Shown here: positions 12,102 through 64,000 of the stretch, one piece after another
Layout of the letters: each line of letters opens with the position of its first letter
Position numbering within the stretch: position 1 is the stretch's first letter
Source: Oasisia sp. SBJ-2009
Taxonomy: Eukaryota; Annelida; Polychaeta; Sabellida; Siboglinidae
NCBI GenBank assembly: GCA_964017155.1
Contig: OZ024854.1
Span: forward strand, 46,396,423-46,460,422
Length of the DNA stretch: 64,000 bases
Direction of reading: 5' to 3'
Notes under the pieces: generated by a model
The model's database searches: none
The model's input: only the letters and a program-made list of their open reading frames with translations
What the model was told of the DNA's origin: nothing
Translations under genes and position numbers: made by a program

Positions 12102-12450
12102 ATATAATAATATAATGTAATATATAATTTATTTATGTTTACTACTATCACTGCAGTATTGCAGCATTGCTTTGTTTCTAATTTCATATATCTAGTAATC
12201 ATTATAAAGAATATAATTTAATGTGTAAATACATATATGACTTAATTTATACATAGGATATTCTACACGGTTTTTATCACAGCTTATCACTACTTTATAT
12301 TTTATTTATTTCATCATTATTTAATCAATATATGCAGGTTTATTATAACAACGTCTAGTTATTTACATGTATGTACACACCCGTGAACGGGATAGGCGTC
12401 CCGGATTTGATGGTGTAAAAATTTAGTTTTATTATTATTATTAGTTTCAC
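11897..12450 (+). mobile_element. 3' end of a second LINE (ORF2 C-terminus, 3' UTR, (TTA)n tail)
   Basis: Bases 11907-11996 translate to LWNKLPRNMCDNG...QFKKQLKTFLF and a stop. This W-N-x-L-P ... F-K-x-x-L-K-x-x-L-F pattern is the standard C-terminus of CR1/L2/RTE-type LINE ORF2 proteins. It is followed by an AT-rich 3' region holding a (TA)n tract, and by GGGATAGGCGTCCCGGATTTG just before a TTATTATTATTA tail at about 12430-12443, as expected for a LINE 3' terminus. The start is uncertain because the reading frame is lost upstream of 11904. Confidence 0.7.
12048..12116. repeat. (TA)n microsatellite within LINE 3' region
   Basis: About 22 uninterrupted TA dinucleotides followed by TAATA variants. 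Simple repeat. Confidence 0.9.
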
Positions 12451-12479
12451 TCGATTTTTACACGATGTGACACCCCCAA

Positions 12480-12834
12480 GCACGAGAACCACCTGTCACA
12501 GTCGAGTGCGCGCGGCGGCGGGAGGACAACGGAACAGCGCGCACCTTAGCGCAATTCGAAATCGAGGCACTAGCTTTGATGATCGTCTGCGCCTCGGATT
12601 GTGTGCAAGTGAGAGGAGTGTTGATTTTATGCTCAAGTAATCGCGATGGGACTGTCGATATCGCTGGCGCAGACACCGAGCCGGCACACGCTATGGATGT
12701 AACCGTTCGGCGGCCAGCAGACGTCTAGGACTAGATCGAGCGCGTTTAGCGTCGTCGTTTTTATTTTGGATTGTTGACACCCGACTGTCTCGCGCCGGTC
12801 GGGCGTTTGTCGCGCTGTTCGTCGGCTTGGCGAC
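12480..12834 (+). promoter_or_regulatory. CpG-rich 5' region / presumed promoter and 5' UTR of CELSR
   Basis: GC content and CG dinucleotides rise sharply from about 12485 (for example GTGCGCGCGGCGGCGGG near 12506) compared with flanking DNA. An in-frame TGA at 12775-12777 precedes the ATG at 12835 with no ATG between them in that frame, so at least the last ~60 bases are untranslated leader or an upstream exon part. I see no clear TATA box and cannot place the transcription start. Confidence 0.5.

Positions 12835-64000
<51,166 letters not shown>

Overview
The window is animal (bilaterian) genomic DNA. It has long AT-rich introns with GT/AG borders, microsatellites, minisatellites, short inverted-repeat transposons and LINE remnants. 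It holds one recognisable cellular gene: the 5' part of a CELSR/Flamingo (Starry night) atypical cadherin, the seven-pass adhesion GPCR of planar cell polarity. Repeat content and intron sizes suggest a marine invertebrate, but the sequence alone does not fix the phylum.

Layout. Bases 1 to about 12,450 contain no host gene I can support. They hold a 155-bp tandem duplication, a (TG)n / 12-mer array, three diverged ~120-bp repeats, a nest of transposons (a LINE inside a TTAA-flanked inverted-repeat element, itself inside a second copy of that element), and the 3' end of a second LINE. A CpG-rich block (about 12,480-12,834) leads into the start codon at 12,835.

The gene runs on the + strand and leaves the window at base 64,000. 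I place 14 coding exons: 12835-16369, 42084-42442, 50450-50624, 51355-51480, 54985-55261, 58199-58403, 58865-58977, 59230-59474, 60000-60074, 60717-60886, 61321-61467, 63030-63152, 63424-63601 and 63955 onward. All have GT donors and AG acceptors, and the phases join without a stop to give about 1,924 residues. These are a signal peptide, a cysteine-containing N-terminal region, an RLKR furin-like site, nine cadherin repeats (nearly all in the giant first exon), a conserved linker, EGF1-3, laminin G 1, EGF4, laminin G 2, EGF5 and the start of EGF6. The laminin-EGF, HormR, GAIN/GPS and seven-helix parts must lie downstream.

The introns carry the rest of the structure. Intron 1 (25.7 kb) has a 12-bp-unit minisatellite of about 1.25 kb flanked by diverged direct repeats, a 17-bp perfect minisatellite, long (CA)n and Z-DNA-prone tracts, copies of a short inverted-repeat element, and a 2,984-bp LTR-like insertion with identical 453-bp ends and a 6-bp target duplication. 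Exon 2 lies between two ~250-bp direct repeats. Intron 11 begins with ~950 bp of pyrimidine-rich minisatellite that starts at the splice donor. No RNA genes, CRISPR arrays or bacterial features were seen. The most notable structures are the self-nested TTAA elements and the LTR-like element without coding capacity.
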